A stretch of DNA of 64,000 nucleotides from Ornithinimicrobium sediminis (GCF_021272345.1 NZ_JAJSDQ010000005.1:62001-126000), one strand, 5' to 3'. Shown: positions 1-10,946, numbered from the stretch's first letter. Numbers and translations are program-made. The notes: generated from the sequence alone by a model not told the origin.

Positions 1-1583
1 GGCCGGCCGAGGTCGCCGAGCACCGCGGCGTCTCCCGCTGCCTGGGCTGCGATGAGCTGGCCGAAGGTGAAGTCCTGCTCGGGGACCGGGAGGTCCTCGA
101 TCGGGTCGGCGGTGATCTGCAGGTAGACCCCCGTGGGAGGTCCGCCCTTGTGCAGCTGACCGGTGGAGTGCAGGAACCGTGGGCCCCAGCCGAAGGTGAC
201 CGGTCGACCGACGCGCTCGGTGAGCACCTCACGGACGTCGGCGACGTCGGGGTGCACGGCACGGTCCAGGTAGGCCATGACCGCGACGTACCCGGTCTGC
301 GGGTCGACGCGGGCCAGCAGTGCCTCGAGCGCCGAGGACAGCGCGTCCTCCGCGGCCGGGGACCACCACCTCCCCCCCGTGGTGCGGATCTGCACGGGGC
401 CGTCCGTCGCCTCGGGCTCCCCGACAGCACCCGTCCCGGCCTGCATCCGCTCGCGAGCCGCGTGCTTGGCGGACTCGACGTCGGGCTGGTCGAAGGGGTC
501 GACGCCCAGCAGGTGCCCCGCGACGGCGGTGGCCGCCTCCCAGAGGAGGAACTGTGCACCGAGCGGACCGGCGACGTTGACCACTGATCCGGTGACCTCT
601 GCCGTCGGTGTCGGGTCGACGTCGTCCTCACTGTCCGAGGGGTCGGCGGTGAACGCCACGACGGCGAGGTCGGAGACATCGGTGATGGCTGCGGTGGGGT
701 CGTTGTCGGTGCCGACGACGACGGGCAGCAGCCCGGTGCCGTCCTTGCCGGTGCTCTCGGCCAGCAGCTGCTCGGCCCAGTCGGCGAAGCCCACGATGCC
801 TGAGCCCTGGTCGGTGAGCAGCAGCTTGTCGCGCAGCGGCTGCGTGCCCCCGAGAGCAGCGCCCAGCCGCAGGGCCGGGTTGGCCACGTCGTCCTCCGCG
901 AGCAGGTCGGCGACCTCCTCGGCCTCGTCGAGCAGCCGTTCGACGTCGACCCCGGCCAGGCCGCTGGGGACGAGACCGAAGGCGCTCAGCGCCGAGTACC
1001 GTCCCCCGAGGTCAGGCTCCGCATGGACGACGGTGTACCCGCCGACACCGGCGCTGTGGTCAAGGGGGCTGCCGGGGTCGGTGACCACCACGATCCGCTC
1101 GGTGGGGTCGATGCCGGCCCGCTCGAAGGCCTCGACGAAGACCCGGCGCTGGGAGTCGGTCTCGACGGTGCCTCCCGACTTGGAGGACACGACGACCGCG
1201 GTCTGCTCGACCCTCTCCCGGACTGCGCCCCGGACCGCGTCAGGGTCCGAGGAGTCCAGGACGACCAGGTCGACCCCGGCGGTGGCACAGATCACCTCGG
1301 GGGCGAGCGAGGAGCCACCCATCCCGCACAGCACGATGCGCTGCACCCCTCGCCCGGTGAGCTGGTCCCGCAACGCAGCGATCTGTCCCAACAGGGGCCG
1401 TGAGCTGCGCGGCAGGTCGACCCAGGCGAGCCGCCGGGACGCCTCCTCCTGGGCGTCGCTGCCCCACAGGGACGTGTCCCGGGCAAAGAGACGGGAGGCG
1501 AACCTCTCCTCGACCAGAGCGGGCAGGTGGCGCTCCACCGCCGTGGCAGCGTCACCCAGCGCCTCGATGAGCAGTGCGTTCAC
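1..1583 (-). CDS. pgi: Glucose-6-phosphate isomerase (C-terminus beyond the window)
   Basis: Interconverts glucose-6-phosphate and fructose-6-phosphate in the cytosol, linking glycolysis to the pentose phosphate branch. The protein is open to the left edge, so its C-terminus is missing; about 527 residues are visible. The SIS-type sugar-phosphate motif [10 protein letters not shown] is at residues 87-96 and [11 protein letters not shown] at 132-142, both typical of the long actinobacterial Pgi form encoded with tal. The GTG start at 1583 is chosen because it overlaps the tal stop in a GTGA arrangement, which implies translational coupling. The order tkt-tal-pgi is the usual actinobacterial cluster; opcA and zwf would be expected to the left, outside the window. 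Confidence 0.93.
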   Translation of the reverse strand, partial: MNALLIEALGDAATAVERHLPALVEERFASRLFARDTSLWGSDAQEEASRRLAWVDLPRSSRPLLGQIAALRDQLTGRGVQRIVLCGMGGSSLAPEVICATAGVDLVVLDSSDPDAVRGAVRERVEQTAVVVSSKSGGTVETDSQRRVFVEAFERAGIDPTERIVVVTDPGSPLDHSAGVGGYTVVHAEPDLGGRYSALSAFGLVPSGLAGVDVERLLDEAEEVADLLAEDDVANPALRLGAALGGTQPLRDKLLLTDQGSGIVGFADWAEQLLAESTGKDGTGLLPVVVGTDNDPTAAITDVSDLAVVAFTADPSDSEDDVDPTPTAEVTGSVVNVAGPLGAQFLLWEAATAVAGHLLGVDPFDQPDVESAKHAARERMQAGTGAVGEPEATDGPVQIRTTGGRWWSPAAEDALSSALEALLARVDPQTGYVAVMAYLDRAVHPDVADVREVLTERVGRPVTFGWGPRFLHSTGQLHKGGPPTGVYLQITADPIEDLPVPEQDFTFGQLIAAQAAGDAAVLGDLGR

Positions 1584-2782
1584 GTGGCCTCTCCGGCGGC
1601 CTTGTCCAGCTCACCCCGCACGGTGTCGAGCAGCTCGTCCCACGACGTCGCGAACTTCTCGACCCCCTCCCGCTCGAGCAGCCCGACGACCTCCGTGTAG
1701 GAGACACCCGCCCGCTCGAGGGCGTCCAGGGTCTCCTGTGCCGCGGCATACCCGCCGGTGACCGTGTCCCCACTGATCCGGGCGTGGTCGGCGGTGGCGT
1801 CCAGCGTCGCTGCCGGCATGGTGTTGACGGTCTGCGGCGCCACCAGCTCGGTGACGTACATGGTGTCGGGGTAGTCCTCGTTCTTGACGCCCGTGGAGGC
1901 CCACAGCGGACGCTGCACGTGCGCACCGTCGTCGGCGAGGTTCTGCCAGCGGGGCGTGGAGAAGACCTCCTCGAACGCCTGGTAGGCCAGCCGTGCGTTG
2001 GCCAGGGCCACCGTGCCCTTGAGCGAGAGCGCCTCGTCGGTGCCGATCTCGTCGAGACGCCTGTCGACCTCGGAGTCGACGCGCGAGACGAAGAACGAGG
2101 CCACGGAGTGGATCGTCGACAGGTCGTGCCCGTGCTGGCGGGCCTGCTCGAGGCCGGTCAGGAAGGCGTTCATCACGCCGCGGTAGCGGTCGAGGGAGAA
2201 GACCAGGGTCACGTTGACGCTGATGCCGTGCGCCAGGGTCTGGGTGATCGCCGGGAGACCCTCCACCGTGGCCGGGATCTTGATGAACAGGTTGGGACGG
2301 TCGATCTCGGCCCACAGCCGCTGTGCCATCTCGACCGTGCCCGCGGTGTCTGCGGCGAGGCGCGGGTCCACCTCGATCGACACCCTGCCGTCGACGCCGT
2401 CGGTCGCGTCGTGGACCGGACGCAGGATGTCGCACGCGTCCCTCACGTCGCGCGTGGTCAGGGCGAACACCGCGTGCTCCACGTCCGCCCCCTGCGCGGC
2501 CAGCTCGCGGACCTGCTGGGAGTAGGCATCGCCCTCGGCGAGGGCCGCAGCGAAGATCGTGGGGTTCGTCGTGACCCCGACGACATGCCGCTCGTCGATG
2601 AGGGCCTGCAGGTCGCCCTCGGTGATCATCGGCCGGTTGAGGTCGTCCAGCCAGACCGACACCCCGGCGGCGGACAGCGCCGCCAGGGGGGTGTCCGCCG
2701 GTGCCTGACGGGCGTGCTCCGCCGCGCCGGCGTTGGGGTTGGGGGTGGTCTCGGTGCTCGGGGTGTGCTCGCTCGCGGTCAT
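1580..2782 (-). CDS. tal: Transaldolase
   Basis: Transfers a dihydroxyacetone unit between sedoheptulose-7-phosphate and glyceraldehyde-3-phosphate in the non-oxidative pentose phosphate pathway. The 400-residue product carries the TalB-type signatures: WLDDLNRP at 44-51, GVTTNPTIF at 69-77 and the Schiff-base lysine in FIKIPAT (Lys168). The N-terminal ~30 residues are Ser/Thr/Pro-rich and probably disordered. The ATG at 2782 is preceded by GAGGGA at good spacing; a much longer upstream reading frame only overlaps tkt. It lies 8 nt after tkt and its stop overlaps the pgi start, so the three genes are almost certainly one transcript. Confidence 0.96.
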   Translation of the reverse strand: MTASEHTPSTETTPNPNAGAAEHARQAPADTPLAALSAAGVSVWLDDLNRPMITEGDLQALIDERHVVGVTTNPTIFAAALAEGDAYSQQVRELAAQGADVEHAVFALTTRDVRDACDILRPVHDATDGVDGRVSIEVDPRLAADTAGTVEMAQRLWAEIDRPNLFIKIPATVEGLPAITQTLAHGISVNVTLVFSLDRYRGVMNAFLTGLEQARQHGHDLSTIHSVASFFVSRVDSEVDRRLDEIGTDEALSLKGTVALANARLAYQAFEEVFSTPRWQNLADDGAHVQRPLWASTGVKNEDYPDTMYVTELVAPQTVNTMPAATLDATADHARISGDTVTGGYAAAQETLDALERAGVSYTEVVGLLEREGVEKFATSWDELLDTVRGELDKAAGEAT

Positions 2783-2790
2783 GGTGTCCC

Positions 2791-5037
2791 TCACTTCTGG
2801 GTTGCGTCGGTGGATCGGTTGCCGCCCTGGTCGCCGTCTCCCACGGCCTCGCTGACGGTGTCGGGCTCCTGCGGAAGGTCCTGAGCGGGGCCGGCGTCCG
2901 CCGCGACCGCACGCAGGGAGTCCTGCGCCGCCTCGACGACGGACTCTGCGGTCAGGCCGAACTCCTGGTACAGCCGCTCGTAGTCGGCCGAGGCGCCGAA
3001 GTGGTCGAGGCTGACCATCCGGCCGGTGTCCCCGACGAGGTCGCGCCAGCCCTGCGCCACGCCGGCCTCCACGCTGACCCGCGCCCGCACGGACGGGGGC
3101 AGCACCTCGTCGCGGTAGGCCTTGTCCTGGCGGGTGAACCACTCGAGGCAGGGCAGTGACACGACCCGTGTGGGGGTGCCGGCCGCCTGCAGGGTCTCGC
3201 GGGCGGCGACCGCCAGCTGCACCTCCGAGCCGGTGGCCACGAGGATGACCTCGGGGGCCCCACCGTCGGCGTCGGCCAGGACGTAGCCTCCTCGGGCCAC
3301 GCCGTCGGCGGAGGCGAAGGTCGCACGGTCGAAGGTGGGCACGTTCTGGCGGGTCAGGGCCAGCGCGCTGGGGTGGTCGACGGTCTCCAGGATGGTCCGC
3401 CACGCCACGGCAGTCTCGTTGGCGTCGGCCGGCCGGACCACGTCGAGGCCGGGGATGGCGCGCAGCGCCGCCAGGTGCTCCACCGGCTGGTGGGTCGGGC
3501 CGTCCTCACCGAGTCCGATGCTGTCGTGGGTCCACACGTAGATGACCGGCACCTGCTGGATGGCGGCCAGCCGCACGGCAGGTCGCATGTAGTCGGAGAA
3601 GATCAGGAAGGTCCCGCCGTAGGGCCGGGTCAGGCCCTCCAGGGCGATCCCGTTGAGGATCATGCCCATGGCGTGCTCCCGGACGCCGAAGTGCAGGGTG
3701 CGGCCGTAGGCGTTCCCGGGGAACATCTCCGTCGCCTTGCTCTCGGGGACGAAGCTGGGGACGTCCTTCATCGTCGTGTTGTTGGAGCCGGCCAGGTCGG
3801 CCGAGCCGCCCCACAGGTCCGGCATGACGTCGGCGAGTGCCGTCAGCACCTCGCCGGAGGCCTTGCGCGTAGCCATGCCGTCGTCGCTGGCCTCGAAGCT
3901 GGGGACGGCCTCGTCCAGACCGTCGGGGAGCCGCTTGTCGAGCAGCCGGTCCAGGAGGGCGGCCTGCTCGGGGTGCGCGTCCCGCCACGCGTCGTAGCGC
4001 TGCTGCCACTGTGCGTGCGCCTCCTGTCCTCGCTGCACGACCGAGCGCGTGTGCGCGAGCACCTCCGCCTCCTCGGGGAAGTGGACCTCGGGGTCGAACC
4101 CCAGGAGCCGCTTCGTGGCAGCGACCTCCTCGGCGCCGAGGGCCGACCCGTGGGCGGCACCGGTGTCGCGGGCGTCGGGAGCAGGCCAGGCGATGATGGT
4201 GCGCAGGAGCACCAGGGTGGGCCGGTCGGTCCGCTCGCGGCTGGCGGTCAACGCGGCGTGGAGCGCGTCGACGTCCTCGGTGTAGGTGTCGCGGGTGCGC
4301 CAGTCCACGACGTCGACGTGCCACCCGTACGCCTCGTAGCGCTGGGCGACGTCCTCGCTGAAGGAGATGTCGGTGTCGTCCTCGATGCTGATGTAGTTCT
4401 GGTCGTAGACGACGGTCAGGTTGGACAGCTCCTGGTGGCCGGCGAGCGACGAGGCCTCGCTCGAGACACCTTCCATCAGGTCACCGTCCGAGGCGACGAC
4501 CCAGATGTGGTGGTCGAAGGGCGACTCGCCCGGTGCTGCGTCCGGGTCCAGCAGGCCTCGCTGGCGCCGCTGTGCCATCGCCATCCCGACGGCGGAGGCC
4601 AGGCCGGACCCCAGGGGACCGGTGGTGATCTCCACGCCGGGGGTGTGGTGGACCTCCGGGTGACCGGGCGTCCTCGAGCCCCAGGTCCGCAGTGCCTTGA
4701 GGTCGTCCATCTCCAGGCCGTAGCCGCACTGGTAGAGCTGGATGTACTGCGTGAGGCTGGAGTGGCCGCAGGAGAGGACGAAGCGGTCGCGCCCGAGCCA
4801 GTGCGGGTCGCTCGGGTCGTGCCGCATGACCTGCTGGTAGAGCACGTACGCCAGGGGCGCCAGGCTCATGGCGGTGCCGGGGTGGCCGCTGCCGCAGTGC
4901 TCCACCGCGTCGGCGGCCAGGATGCGCACGGTGTCCACGGCCCGCACGTCCAGCTCGGTCCACCCGGCCTGGTCGGCGACGGGGAGCGCCAGCTGCGGGT
5001 CGCGCTCGGCGAGGAGGGTCTCGGTCTGGTCGGTCAC
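2791..5037 (-). CDS. tkt: Transketolase
   Basis: Thiamine-diphosphate enzyme that moves two-carbon ketol units between sugar phosphates. The 748-residue product shows GHPG at 51-54 and the ThDP/Mg-binding SDGDLMEG at 183-190 with its downstream Asn (Asn214), followed by the Pyr and C-terminal domains. It is somewhat longer than the usual ~700 residues because of an acidic tail of about 45 residues. The start is GTG at 5037, preceded by AAGGAG; the reading frame continues upstream to 5280 but that part crosses the divergent ctaB promoter region. First gene of the tkt-tal-pgi operon. Confidence 0.95.
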   Translation of the reverse strand: MTDQTETLLAERDPQLALPVADQAGWTELDVRAVDTVRILAADAVEHCGSGHPGTAMSLAPLAYVLYQQVMRHDPSDPHWLGRDRFVLSCGHSSLTQYIQLYQCGYGLEMDDLKALRTWGSRTPGHPEVHHTPGVEITTGPLGSGLASAVGMAMAQRRQRGLLDPDAAPGESPFDHHIWVVASDGDLMEGVSSEASSLAGHQELSNLTVVYDQNYISIEDDTDISFSEDVAQRYEAYGWHVDVVDWRTRDTYTEDVDALHAALTASRERTDRPTLVLLRTIIAWPAPDARDTGAAHGSALGAEEVAATKRLLGFDPEVHFPEEAEVLAHTRSVVQRGQEAHAQWQQRYDAWRDAHPEQAALLDRLLDKRLPDGLDEAVPSFEASDDGMATRKASGEVLTALADVMPDLWGGSADLAGSNNTTMKDVPSFVPESKATEMFPGNAYGRTLHFGVREHAMGMILNGIALEGLTRPYGGTFLIFSDYMRPAVRLAAIQQVPVIYVWTHDSIGLGEDGPTHQPVEHLAALRAIPGLDVVRPADANETAVAWRTILETVDHPSALALTRQNVPTFDRATFASADGVARGGYVLADADGGAPEVILVATGSEVQLAVAARETLQAAGTPTRVVSLPCLEWFTRQDKAYRDEVLPPSVRARVSVEAGVAQGWRDLVGDTGRMVSLDHFGASADYERLYQEFGLTAESVVEAAQDSLRAVAADAGPAQDLPQEPDTVSEAVGDGDQGGNRSTDATQK

Positions 5038-5134
5038 GGGGACTCCTTGCTGCAGTCGGATGTTTCGGCCGGTCGGTGCTCCGGTGAGTGGGCACACGTC
5101 CGGGACGCACACTGTGCGAACCAGGTCACGGTCG

Positions 5135-5140
5135 ACCTTA
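5135..5140 (-). promoter_or_regulatory. Candidate -10 box for the tkt-tal-pgi operon
   Basis: Reading the minus strand, TAAGGT fits the actinobacterial TANNNT -10 pattern and would give a leader of roughly 90 nt before the tkt GTG. No convincing -35 is visible. The 211-bp tkt/ctaB divergent spacer otherwise holds only the ctaB elements. Confidence 0.35.
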
Positions 5141-5179
5141 GTCCCGGACGCCCCTGACTCGCAGGTCCACGTGCGCAGG

Positions 5180-5185
5180 TAGGAT
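5180..5185 (+). promoter_or_regulatory. Candidate -10 box for ctaB
   Basis: TAGGAT matches the preferred actinobacterial -10 sequence; a CTGACT hexamer about 20 bp upstream is a weak -35. Transcription would begin near 5192, leaving a ~57-nt leader with a GAAGGA ribosome-binding site just before the GTG. Confidence 0.4.
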
Positions 5186-5248
5186 CGGGGCGGGCCCCGG
5201 CCACGGGGTGCCCGTCCGGAAAACCACCCCTCCGTCTCGAAGGATCTC

Positions 5249-6196
5249 GTGACCACGCTCGACCGCCGTTCGGCCGGCACCCCTGCACAGCCCCGGTGGC
5301 GCCAGGTGGTGCGTGACTACGTCGCGCTCACCAAGCCGCGCATCATCGAGCTCCTGCTGGTCACCACCTTCCCCGTCATGTTCCTGGCGGAGCGCGGCAT
5401 CCCGCCGCTGGGCCTCGTGCTCGCCACGCTGGTCGGCGGGGTCCTCGCCGCCGGCTCGGCCAACACCCTCAACTGCGTGCTGGACCGGGACATCGACGCA
5501 CGGATGCACCGCACCGAGAACCGCCCCCTGGTCACGGGGGCGATCCGTCCCCGGGCGGCGGTGGTGTTCGGCGTGGTGCTCGGGGTGGCCTCGGTCCTCT
5601 GGCTGGGTCTGCTGGTCAACACCCTGAGCGCACTGCTCGCACTCGGCGCGATCGTGCTGTACGTGGGCTTCTACACCATGCTGCTCAAGCGCAGGACCAG
5701 CCAGAACATCGTCTGGGGCGGTGTCGCCGGCTGCATGCCGGTGCTGATCGGCTGGTCTGCGGTCACCGAGTCGCTGGACTGGCCCGCGCTCGTGCTCTTC
5801 CTCGTCGTCTTCTTCTGGACCCCGCCGCACTACTGGCCGCTGTCCATGCGGTTCAAGGAGGACTACGCCAACGCCGGGGTGCCGATGCTCCCCGTCGTGG
5901 CCGAGGACGTCGCGGTGGGCCGCCAGATCGTGGCCTACACGTGGGTCACGGTCCTGACCTCGCTGGTGCTGGTGCCGGTCGCCCCCATGGGCTGGGTCTA
6001 CACCGTGACGGCCCTGGTCGCCGGCGGGGTGTTCGTCGTCGAGTCCCACCGCCTGCTCGGACGCGCCAGGCGAGGGGTCGCGGGTCCGGCGCTGGGAGCC
6101 ATGCGGCTCTTCCACTTCTCGATCAGCTACCTGACCCTGCTGTTCCTGTCTGTCGCGGTCGACCCGCTGCTCTACCTGCCGCTCCCGCTCGGCTGA
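5249..6196 (+). CDS. ctaB: Protoheme IX farnesyltransferase (heme O synthase)
   Basis: Attaches a farnesyl group to protoheme to make heme O, the precursor of heme A for cytochrome c oxidase. The 315-residue integral membrane protein has the UbiA-family allylic-diphosphate site [16 protein letters not shown] at 79-94 and a second conserved region [11 protein letters not shown] in the middle, with about eight to nine membrane segments. GTG start at 5249 with GAAGGA upstream. Its 3' end overlaps the convergent ctaA by 25 bp, so the two heme A genes share a termination zone but are transcribed towards each other. Confidence 0.96.
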   Translation: MTTLDRRSAGTPAQPRWRQVVRDYVALTKPRIIELLLVTTFPVMFLAERGIPPLGLVLATLVGGVLAAGSANTLNCVLDRDIDARMHRTENRPLVTGAIRPRAAVVFGVVLGVASVLWLGLLVNTLSALLALGAIVLYVGFYTMLLKRRTSQNIVWGGVAGCMPVLIGWSAVTESLDWPALVLFLVVFFWTPPHYWPLSMRFKEDYANAGVPMLPVVAEDVAVGRQIVAYTWVTVLTSLVLVPVAPMGWVYTVTALVAGGVFVVESHRLLGRARRGVAGPALGAMRLFHFSISYLTLLFLSVAVDPLLYLPLPLG

Positions 6197-7107
6197 GCCT
6201 CGGCGCTCGTCCCCTCCTGCCGGGCCACGAGAGCGCCCCGGTGCTCCTCGAGGGTGGAGCGCTGCGCCCAGGTGAGGGCCAGGGTGAGCAGGGCGGCACC
6301 CAGCATGTGCAGCGAGACCAGGGTGACCGGCAGGCCGGTGAAGTACTGCACGTAGCCGATGACGCCCTGCAGCAGCGTCACGACCAGCACCGCGTCCCAC
6401 CCGCGACGCAGCTGTGCGCCGGCTCCGAGGCGTCGCGAGAGGACGACGAGGGCGACGACGAGCCCGGTGAACAGCCACACGGACACGGCGTGCAGCCTGG
6501 CCATGGCCTCCGGGTCCAGGGCGAGCCGCGCGGGGGCGTCGGCGTCGCCGGAGTGGGGCCCGGCACCGGTGACCACCGTGCCGAGCACCATCACCACGAC
6601 CCCGACCGCGACGGTGGCCCACCCGAGGGGGCGCAGCCTGGACGGCGCCGCCTCCTCGGTCCGGCCGCCGGTGGTGTGCCAGACGAGCAGGGTGCTCACG
6701 GCGATGAGAGCCATGGAGATGAGGAAGTGGGCCATCACCGTCAGCGGGTGCAGGGCGGTGAGCACGGTGATGCCACCCAGGACGGCCTGGGCGAGCGTTC
6801 CCCCCAGCACGAGACCGGCCAGGAGCGTGAGCGGGCGCTGCCGTGCCCAGCGCCAGACCGCCAGCACGGTCAGCAGCGCGACCACTCCTACCAGGATGCC
6901 CAGCATGCGGTTGCCGAACTCGATGTAGGGGTGGATGCCGTCCGCCGGCTGGAAGCTCGGGGTGTAGGAGCCCGGCTCGCACTGCGGCCAGGTGGGGCAG
7001 CCCAGGCCGCTCCCGGTCAGGCGGACCAGGCCGCCGGTGACGACGATGAGCACCTGGACGACCAGGTTGAGGAGCAGGATCCGACGCAGCCAGGGATGGA
7101 CGAGCAC
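6172..7107 (-). CDS. ctaA: Heme A synthase
   Basis: Oxidises the C8 methyl of heme O to the formyl of heme A in the membrane, acting after CtaB. The 311-residue protein has about eight transmembrane helices, an N-terminal [17 protein letters not shown] segment with the conserved cysteine pair region after TM1, and the helix containing IEFGNRMLG. The GTG start at 7107 has GGAGGC directly upstream. The 3' end overlaps ctaB antisense by 25 bp. The C-terminal ~20 residues ([19 protein letters not shown]) are polar and likely cytosolic. Confidence 0.95.
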   Translation of the reverse strand: MLVHPWLRRILLLNLVVQVLIVVTGGLVRLTGSGLGCPTWPQCEPGSYTPSFQPADGIHPYIEFGNRMLGILVGVVALLTVLAVWRWARQRPLTLLAGLVLGGTLAQAVLGGITVLTALHPLTVMAHFLISMALIAVSTLLVWHTTGGRTEEAAPSRLRPLGWATVAVGVVVMVLGTVVTGAGPHSGDADAPARLALDPEAMARLHAVSVWLFTGLVVALVVLSRRLGAGAQLRRGWDAVLVVTLLQGVIGYVQYFTGLPVTLVSLHMLGAALLTLALTWAQRSTLEEHRGALVARQEGTSAEAQPSGSGR

Positions 7108-7144
7108 GCCTCCATGGTAGGTGGGAGGTCTGGGAGCGACGTCC

Positions 7145-7915
7145 CTAGTCCGACCAGCGCAGCACCCGGGACGCCGACCAGCCCAGCAGGGCGGCCCAGC
7201 CGAGCAGCGCAGCCGAGCGCAACGACCACGGTATGCCGTCGCTCACGCCGGTCAGCACCGTGCGCAGGCCGTCGGCCAGCAGCGCTGACGGCAGCCAGGT
7301 GACCACCGGCTCCAGGCTGCCCGGCAGGGCGGCGGCGGGGACGACCACGCCCCCCAGGACGAGCAGCAGCACCCACCCGAGGTTGGCCAGGGCCAGGACA
7401 CCCTCGGCCCGCAGCGACCCGCCCAGCAGCACGGCGAGCCCGACGAACGCCGCGGCGCCGGCGACGAGCAGCAGCACGGCCGGCGGCAGGCCGGTGAGGG
7501 CAGGACGCCACCCGAGCAGGGCAGCAGCCGCAGCGATCACCACCACCTGGACAGCCAGGACCACGAGGACCGCCAGGGCCTTGCCCAGCAGCAGGCCGTC
7601 CCGGCCCAGGGGCGTCGTCCCCAGCAGCCTGAGCACGCCGTAGCGGCGCTCGTACGCGAGCAGGATCGCCTGGCCGGTGAACGCGGTGGAGATGACGGCC
7701 AGGGCCAGCACACCGGGTGTGAGGACGGCGAGGCGGTCCACCCCGGACCAGGGGCCCACGGACAGGTCGGGCACCGAGGTCAGGGCGAGGCCGACGAGTG
7801 CGAGGAGCGGCAGCACGACGGAGACGAGCAGCTGCTCGCCGTTGCCGAGCAGCGTGCGGGTCTCGAAGGCGGCCTGGGCCAGGACACGGCGGGTCGGGGC
7901 GGCGGGTGCGCTCAT
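7145..7915 (-). CDS. ABC transporter permease (ABC-2 type)
   Basis: A 256-residue membrane protein with about six hydrophobic segments, of the ABC-2 permease type that pairs with a separate ATPase for export. The ATG at 7915 overlaps the stop of the ATPase gene (ATGA), so the two are translationally coupled subunits. A CtaA-facing position between heme genes and the suf operon is common in actinobacteria, where this pair is sometimes suggested to serve cytochrome or heme-related export; the sequence itself does not identify the substrate. Confidence 0.85.
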   Translation of the reverse strand: MSAPAAPTRRVLAQAAFETRTLLGNGEQLLVSVVLPLLALVGLALTSVPDLSVGPWSGVDRLAVLTPGVLALAVISTAFTGQAILLAYERRYGVLRLLGTTPLGRDGLLLGKALAVLVVLAVQVVVIAAAAALLGWRPALTGLPPAVLLLVAGAAAFVGLAVLLGGSLRAEGVLALANLGWVLLLVLGGVVVPAAALPGSLEPVVTWLPSALLADGLRTVLTGVSDGIPWSLRSAALLGWAALLGWSASRVLRWSD

Positions 7916-8652
7916 GCGGCCCCGCCCGTGAGTGCGAAGTAGCGCTCCTCCAGCGGCATCCCGGCGCACACCTGCGTGATGCTCCCGCGTGCAGCGACCC
8001 GTCCCGCGGCCACGATGACGACATGGTCGGCGAGGCGCTCGGCCTCGTCGAAGGAGTGGGTGGTGAGCACGACCGCCGTGCCCCGGGCGGCGAGGTCACC
8101 GACGAGGGCATGCACCTCCCGGCGGGCGTGCGGGTCGAGCCCCGCGGTGGGCTCGTCGAGGAACACGATCTCCGGGTCACCCACCAGGGCAGCCGCCAGG
8201 GCGAGCCGCTGCCGCTGGCCACCGGAGAGCCGGCGCACCGGCGTCGTCGCGAACGCCTCGATGCCCAGGAGGGCGACCAGGTCCGTGACCGGACGCGGCG
8301 CGGCATACAGGCGGGCCAGGTGGGAGAGCAGGGCGACGGGCCGGGCGGACTGGGGCAGGCCGCCGTCCTGCAGCATCACCCCGACGCGTCCCCGGTGCCC
8401 TGGCCCGGCCCGCCACGGGTCACGGCCGAGCACGCGGACGTCACCGCCGTCCGGCCGCTGAAGACCGACGGCGAGCTCTACGGCGGTCGACTTCCCGGCG
8501 CCGTTGGGCCCCAGCACACAGGTCACGTGCCCGTGGGCAGCCGTCCAGGTCAGTCCGTCGAGAGCGGTGGTGGACCCGAAGCGCCGGACGACGTCCGTCA
8601 TCTGGAGGGCCGGTCCGCCTGCGGCGGCGGGGACGGGGGGAGGGCACGGCAC
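7912..8652 (-). CDS. ABC transporter ATP-binding protein
   Basis: Energy-coupling subunit for the permease next to it. About 246 residues with Walker A GPNGAGKST, the signature LSGGQRQRL, Walker B IVFLDEPTAGLDP and the switch histidine in LTTHS. The start is uncertain: GTG at 8652 places the usual ALQMTDVVRRFG strand inside the protein, while ATG at 8601 would cut it off; neither has a strong ribosome-binding site. The gene is divergent from sufR with about 105 bp between them. Confidence 0.88.
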   Translation of the reverse strand: MPCPPPVPAAAGGPALQMTDVVRRFGSTTALDGLTWTAAHGHVTCVLGPNGAGKSTAVELAVGLQRPDGGDVRVLGRDPWRAGPGHRGRVGVMLQDGGLPQSARPVALLSHLARLYAAPRPVTDLVALLGIEAFATTPVRRLSGGQRQRLALAAALVGDPEIVFLDEPTAGLDPHARREVHALVGDLAARGTAVVLTTHSFDEAERLADHVVIVAAGRVAARGSITQVCAGMPLEERYFALTGGAA

Positions 8653-8732
8653 CGCTCCACGATAGTCGCCGCTCCCGGTGCTCCGGCCGTCGGGAACACA
8701 GTGAGGTAGACCTTGGTTGGACCGTGCGTGGA

Positions 8733-8755
8733 TATAGGTGACACTGGCATGGTGT
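8733..8755 (+). promoter_or_regulatory. Candidate sufR promoter and SufR operator
   Basis: TATAGG at 8733-8738 is a plausible -10. It is followed at 8741-8755 by ACACT, five bases, then GGTGT: an inverted repeat ACAC-N7-GTGT. The motif described for mycobacterial SufR (from memory) is ACACT-N5-TGTGA, so the left half matches exactly and the right half at its three central bases. The repeat covers the expected transcription start, as an autorepressor site would. Confidence 0.5.
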
Positions 8756-8757
8756 TT

Positions 8758-9522
8758 ATGGCAGACGGCAGCGCGGAGTCCCGGACCCGGGACCGTGTCC
8801 GCCGCGCCGTCGGGGTCCATGGCCCGGTCACCGCTCGCGAGCTCGCCGCCGAGCTCGACCTCACGCCTGCTGCCGTCCGTCGCCACCTGGACGCCCTCGC
8901 CGACGAAGGGTCGATCACCGAGCGCGAGGTGGCCCTGCACGGCCGCCGGGGGCGGGGCAGGCCCGCGCGGGCCTACGTGCTGACCGAGCGCGGTCAGGAG
9001 CAGCTGCAGACCTCCTACGACGACGTCGCGACGGCCGCTCTGCACTACCTCGAGGACCATGCCGGCGCACGCGCCGTCGAGGACTTCGCCGCCCAGCAGA
9101 TGGCCGGGCTGGAGGTCAGGCTCCGGGCAGCCGTCGCGCAGGCAGGAGACAGCCTCACCAGCCGCACCGACGCGGTCGCCTCCGCGCTCTCCGACGAGGG
9201 CTTCGCGGCCACGACGCGCCCGGTGGGCCAGGGGACAGGCCTTGCCGGCATCCAGCTGTGCCAGGGTCACTGTCCGGTGCGCACCGTGGCCACCGAGTTC
9301 CGCCAGTTCTGCGACGCCGAGACCGACGTCATCTCCCGGGTGCTCGGCGTCCACGTGCAGCGGCTGGCCACCCTCGCCGGTGGTGAGCACGTCTGCACGA
9401 CGTTCGTGCCGACCGGGCCGATGGCCACGGTCCCGGGCCCCGACCCCGGTGGGGGAGCTGCAGCCCCACCTCGCCGCATTCCCCCTCCCGCCCCCGAGAA
9501 GACCCACCGAGAAAGGCCCTGA
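8758..9522 (+). CDS. sufR: SufR, Fe-S cluster-sensing transcriptional regulator of the suf operon
   Basis: Predicted repressor that senses Fe-S supply through a bound cluster and controls the suf genes downstream. The 254-residue product has an N-terminal winged helix (about 20-80, with [17 protein letters not shown] as recognition region) and a C-terminal cysteine set Cys168, Cys172, Cys185 and Cys213, suitable as cluster ligands. The last ~35 residues are Pro/Gly-rich. ATG 8758 is preferred because the candidate operator covers the alternatives ATG 8749 and TTG 8713. Stops 2 nt before sufB, so it is the first gene of the operon. Confidence 0.9.
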   Translation: MADGSAESRTRDRVRRAVGVHGPVTARELAAELDLTPAAVRRHLDALADEGSITEREVALHGRRGRGRPARAYVLTERGQEQLQTSYDDVATAALHYLEDHAGARAVEDFAAQQMAGLEVRLRAAVAQAGDSLTSRTDAVASALSDEGFAATTRPVGQGTGLAGIQLCQGHCPVRTVATEFRQFCDAETDVISRVLGVHVQRLATLAGGEHVCTTFVPTGPMATVPGPDPGGGAAAPPRRIPPPAPEKTHRERP

Positions 9523-9524
9523 CG

Positions 9525-10946
9525 ATGACGACGAACATCGAAGAGCTCAACCCAGGACTCAAGGACCTGGGCCGTTACGAGTACGGCTGGGCTGACACCG
9601 ACGTCGCCGGAGCCTCTGCCCGGCGCGGTCTCAGCGAGGAGGTCGTCCTCGACATCTCGCAGCGCAAGAGCGAGCCTGAGTGGATGACCGCCCAGCGGCT
9701 CAAGGCGCTCAAGCTGTTCTACAAGAAGCCCATGCCGACCTGGGGCAGCGACCTCACCGGCATCGACTTCGAGAACATCAAGTACTTCGTGAAGTCCACG
9801 GAGAAGCAGGCGACCACCTGGGACGAGCTGCCCGAGGACATCAAGAACACCTACGACCGCCTGGGCATCCCGGAGGCCGAGAAGCAGCGGCTGGTCTCCG
9901 GCGTCGCCGCGCAGTACGAGTCCGAGGTCGTCTACCACCAGATCCGTGAGGACCTGGAGGAGAAGGGTGTCCTCTTCCTGGACACCGACACCGCCCTGCG
10001 CGAGCACGAGGACCTGTTCCGCGAGTACTTCGGCTCGGTCATCCCCGCCGGCGACAACAAGTTCGCGGCGCTGAACACGTCGGTGTGGAGTGGTGGCTCG
10101 TTCATCTACGTGCCGCCGGGCGTGCACGTCGACATCCCGCTGCAGGCCTACTTCCGGATCAACACCGAGAACATGGGGCAGTTCGAGCGCACCCTGATCA
10201 TCGCCGACGAGGGCTCCTCGGTGCACTACGTCGAGGGCTGCACGGCTCCGATCTACAAGACCGACTCGCTGCACTCGGCAGTCGTCGAGATCATCGTGAA
10301 GAAGAACGCCCGGGTGCGCTACACGACCATCCAGAACTGGTCCAACAACGTCTACAACCTGGTCACCAAGCGGGCGACCTGCGCCGAGGGCGCCACCATG
10401 GAGTGGATCGACGGCAACATCGGCTCCAAGGTCACCATGAAGTACCCCGCCGTCTTCCTGCTCGGCGAGCACTCCAAGGGTGAGACCCTGTCCGTCGCCT
10501 TCGCCGGCGAGGGCCAGCACCAGGACGCCGGCGCCAAGATGGTGCACGCCGCCCCGCACACCTCCTCCACGATCGTCTCCAAGTCGGTCGCCCGGGGCGG
10601 TGGCCGCACCTCCTACCGCGGCCTGGTGCAGGTGCTGGACGGTGCCCACCACTCGCGCTCGAGCGTGGTCTGTGACGCGCTGCTGGTGGACCAGATCTCC
10701 CGCTCCGACACCTACCCCTACGTCGACGTCCGCGAGGACGACGTGCAGATGGGGCACGAGGCGACCGTCTCCAAGGTGTCCGAGGACCAGATGTTCTACC
10801 TCATGTCGAGAGGCCTGTCCGAGACCGACGCCATGGCGATGATCGTGCGCGGCTTCGTCGAGCCGATCGCCCGTGAGCTGCCCATGGAGTACGCCCTCGA
10901 GCTGAACCGGCTCATCGAGCTGCAGATGGAAGGAGCCGTCGGCTGA
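9525..10946 (+). CDS. sufB: Fe-S cluster assembly protein SufB
   Basis: Scaffold subunit of the SufBCD complex on which Fe-S clusters are built. The 473-residue protein is full length and strongly typical: [19 protein letters not shown] near the N-terminus, the beta-helix core and the C-terminal region with [16 protein letters not shown] and [14 protein letters not shown] at 9525 has AGAAAGG upstream. Its stop overlaps the sufD start (TGATG), so SufB and SufD are coupled. Confidence 0.98.
   Translation: MTTNIEELNPGLKDLGRYEYGWADTDVAGASARRGLSEEVVLDISQRKSEPEWMTAQRLKALKLFYKKPMPTWGSDLTGIDFENIKYFVKSTEKQATTWDELPEDIKNTYDRLGIPEAEKQRLVSGVAAQYESEVVYHQIREDLEEKGVLFLDTDTALREHEDLFREYFGSVIPAGDNKFAALNTSVWSGGSFIYVPPGVHVDIPLQAYFRINTENMGQFERTLIIADEGSSVHYVEGCTAPIYKTDSLHSAVVEIIVKKNARVRYTTIQNWSNNVYNLVTKRATCAEGATMEWIDGNIGSKVTMKYPAVFLLGEHSKGETLSVAFAGEGQHQDAGAKMVHAAPHTSSTIVSKSVARGGGRTSYRGLVQVLDGAHHSRSSVVCDALLVDQISRSDTYPYVDVREDDVQMGHEATVSKVSEDQMFYLMSRGLSETDAMAMIVRGFVEPIARELPMEYALELNRLIELQMEGAVG

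Noticed and set aside
1574-2884. 436-residue plus-strand open frame opposite tal
   Set aside because: Antisense shadow of transaldolase with no recognisable motif.
3373-5157. 594-residue plus-strand open frame opposite tkt
   Set aside because: Exact antisense of a clear transketolase gene; composition follows from G+C-rich codon structure and no domain is visible.
5941-7302. 453-residue plus-strand frame across ctaB and ctaA
   Set aside because: Overlaps two well-supported genes and reads as low-complexity Gln/Gly/His/Asp sequence.
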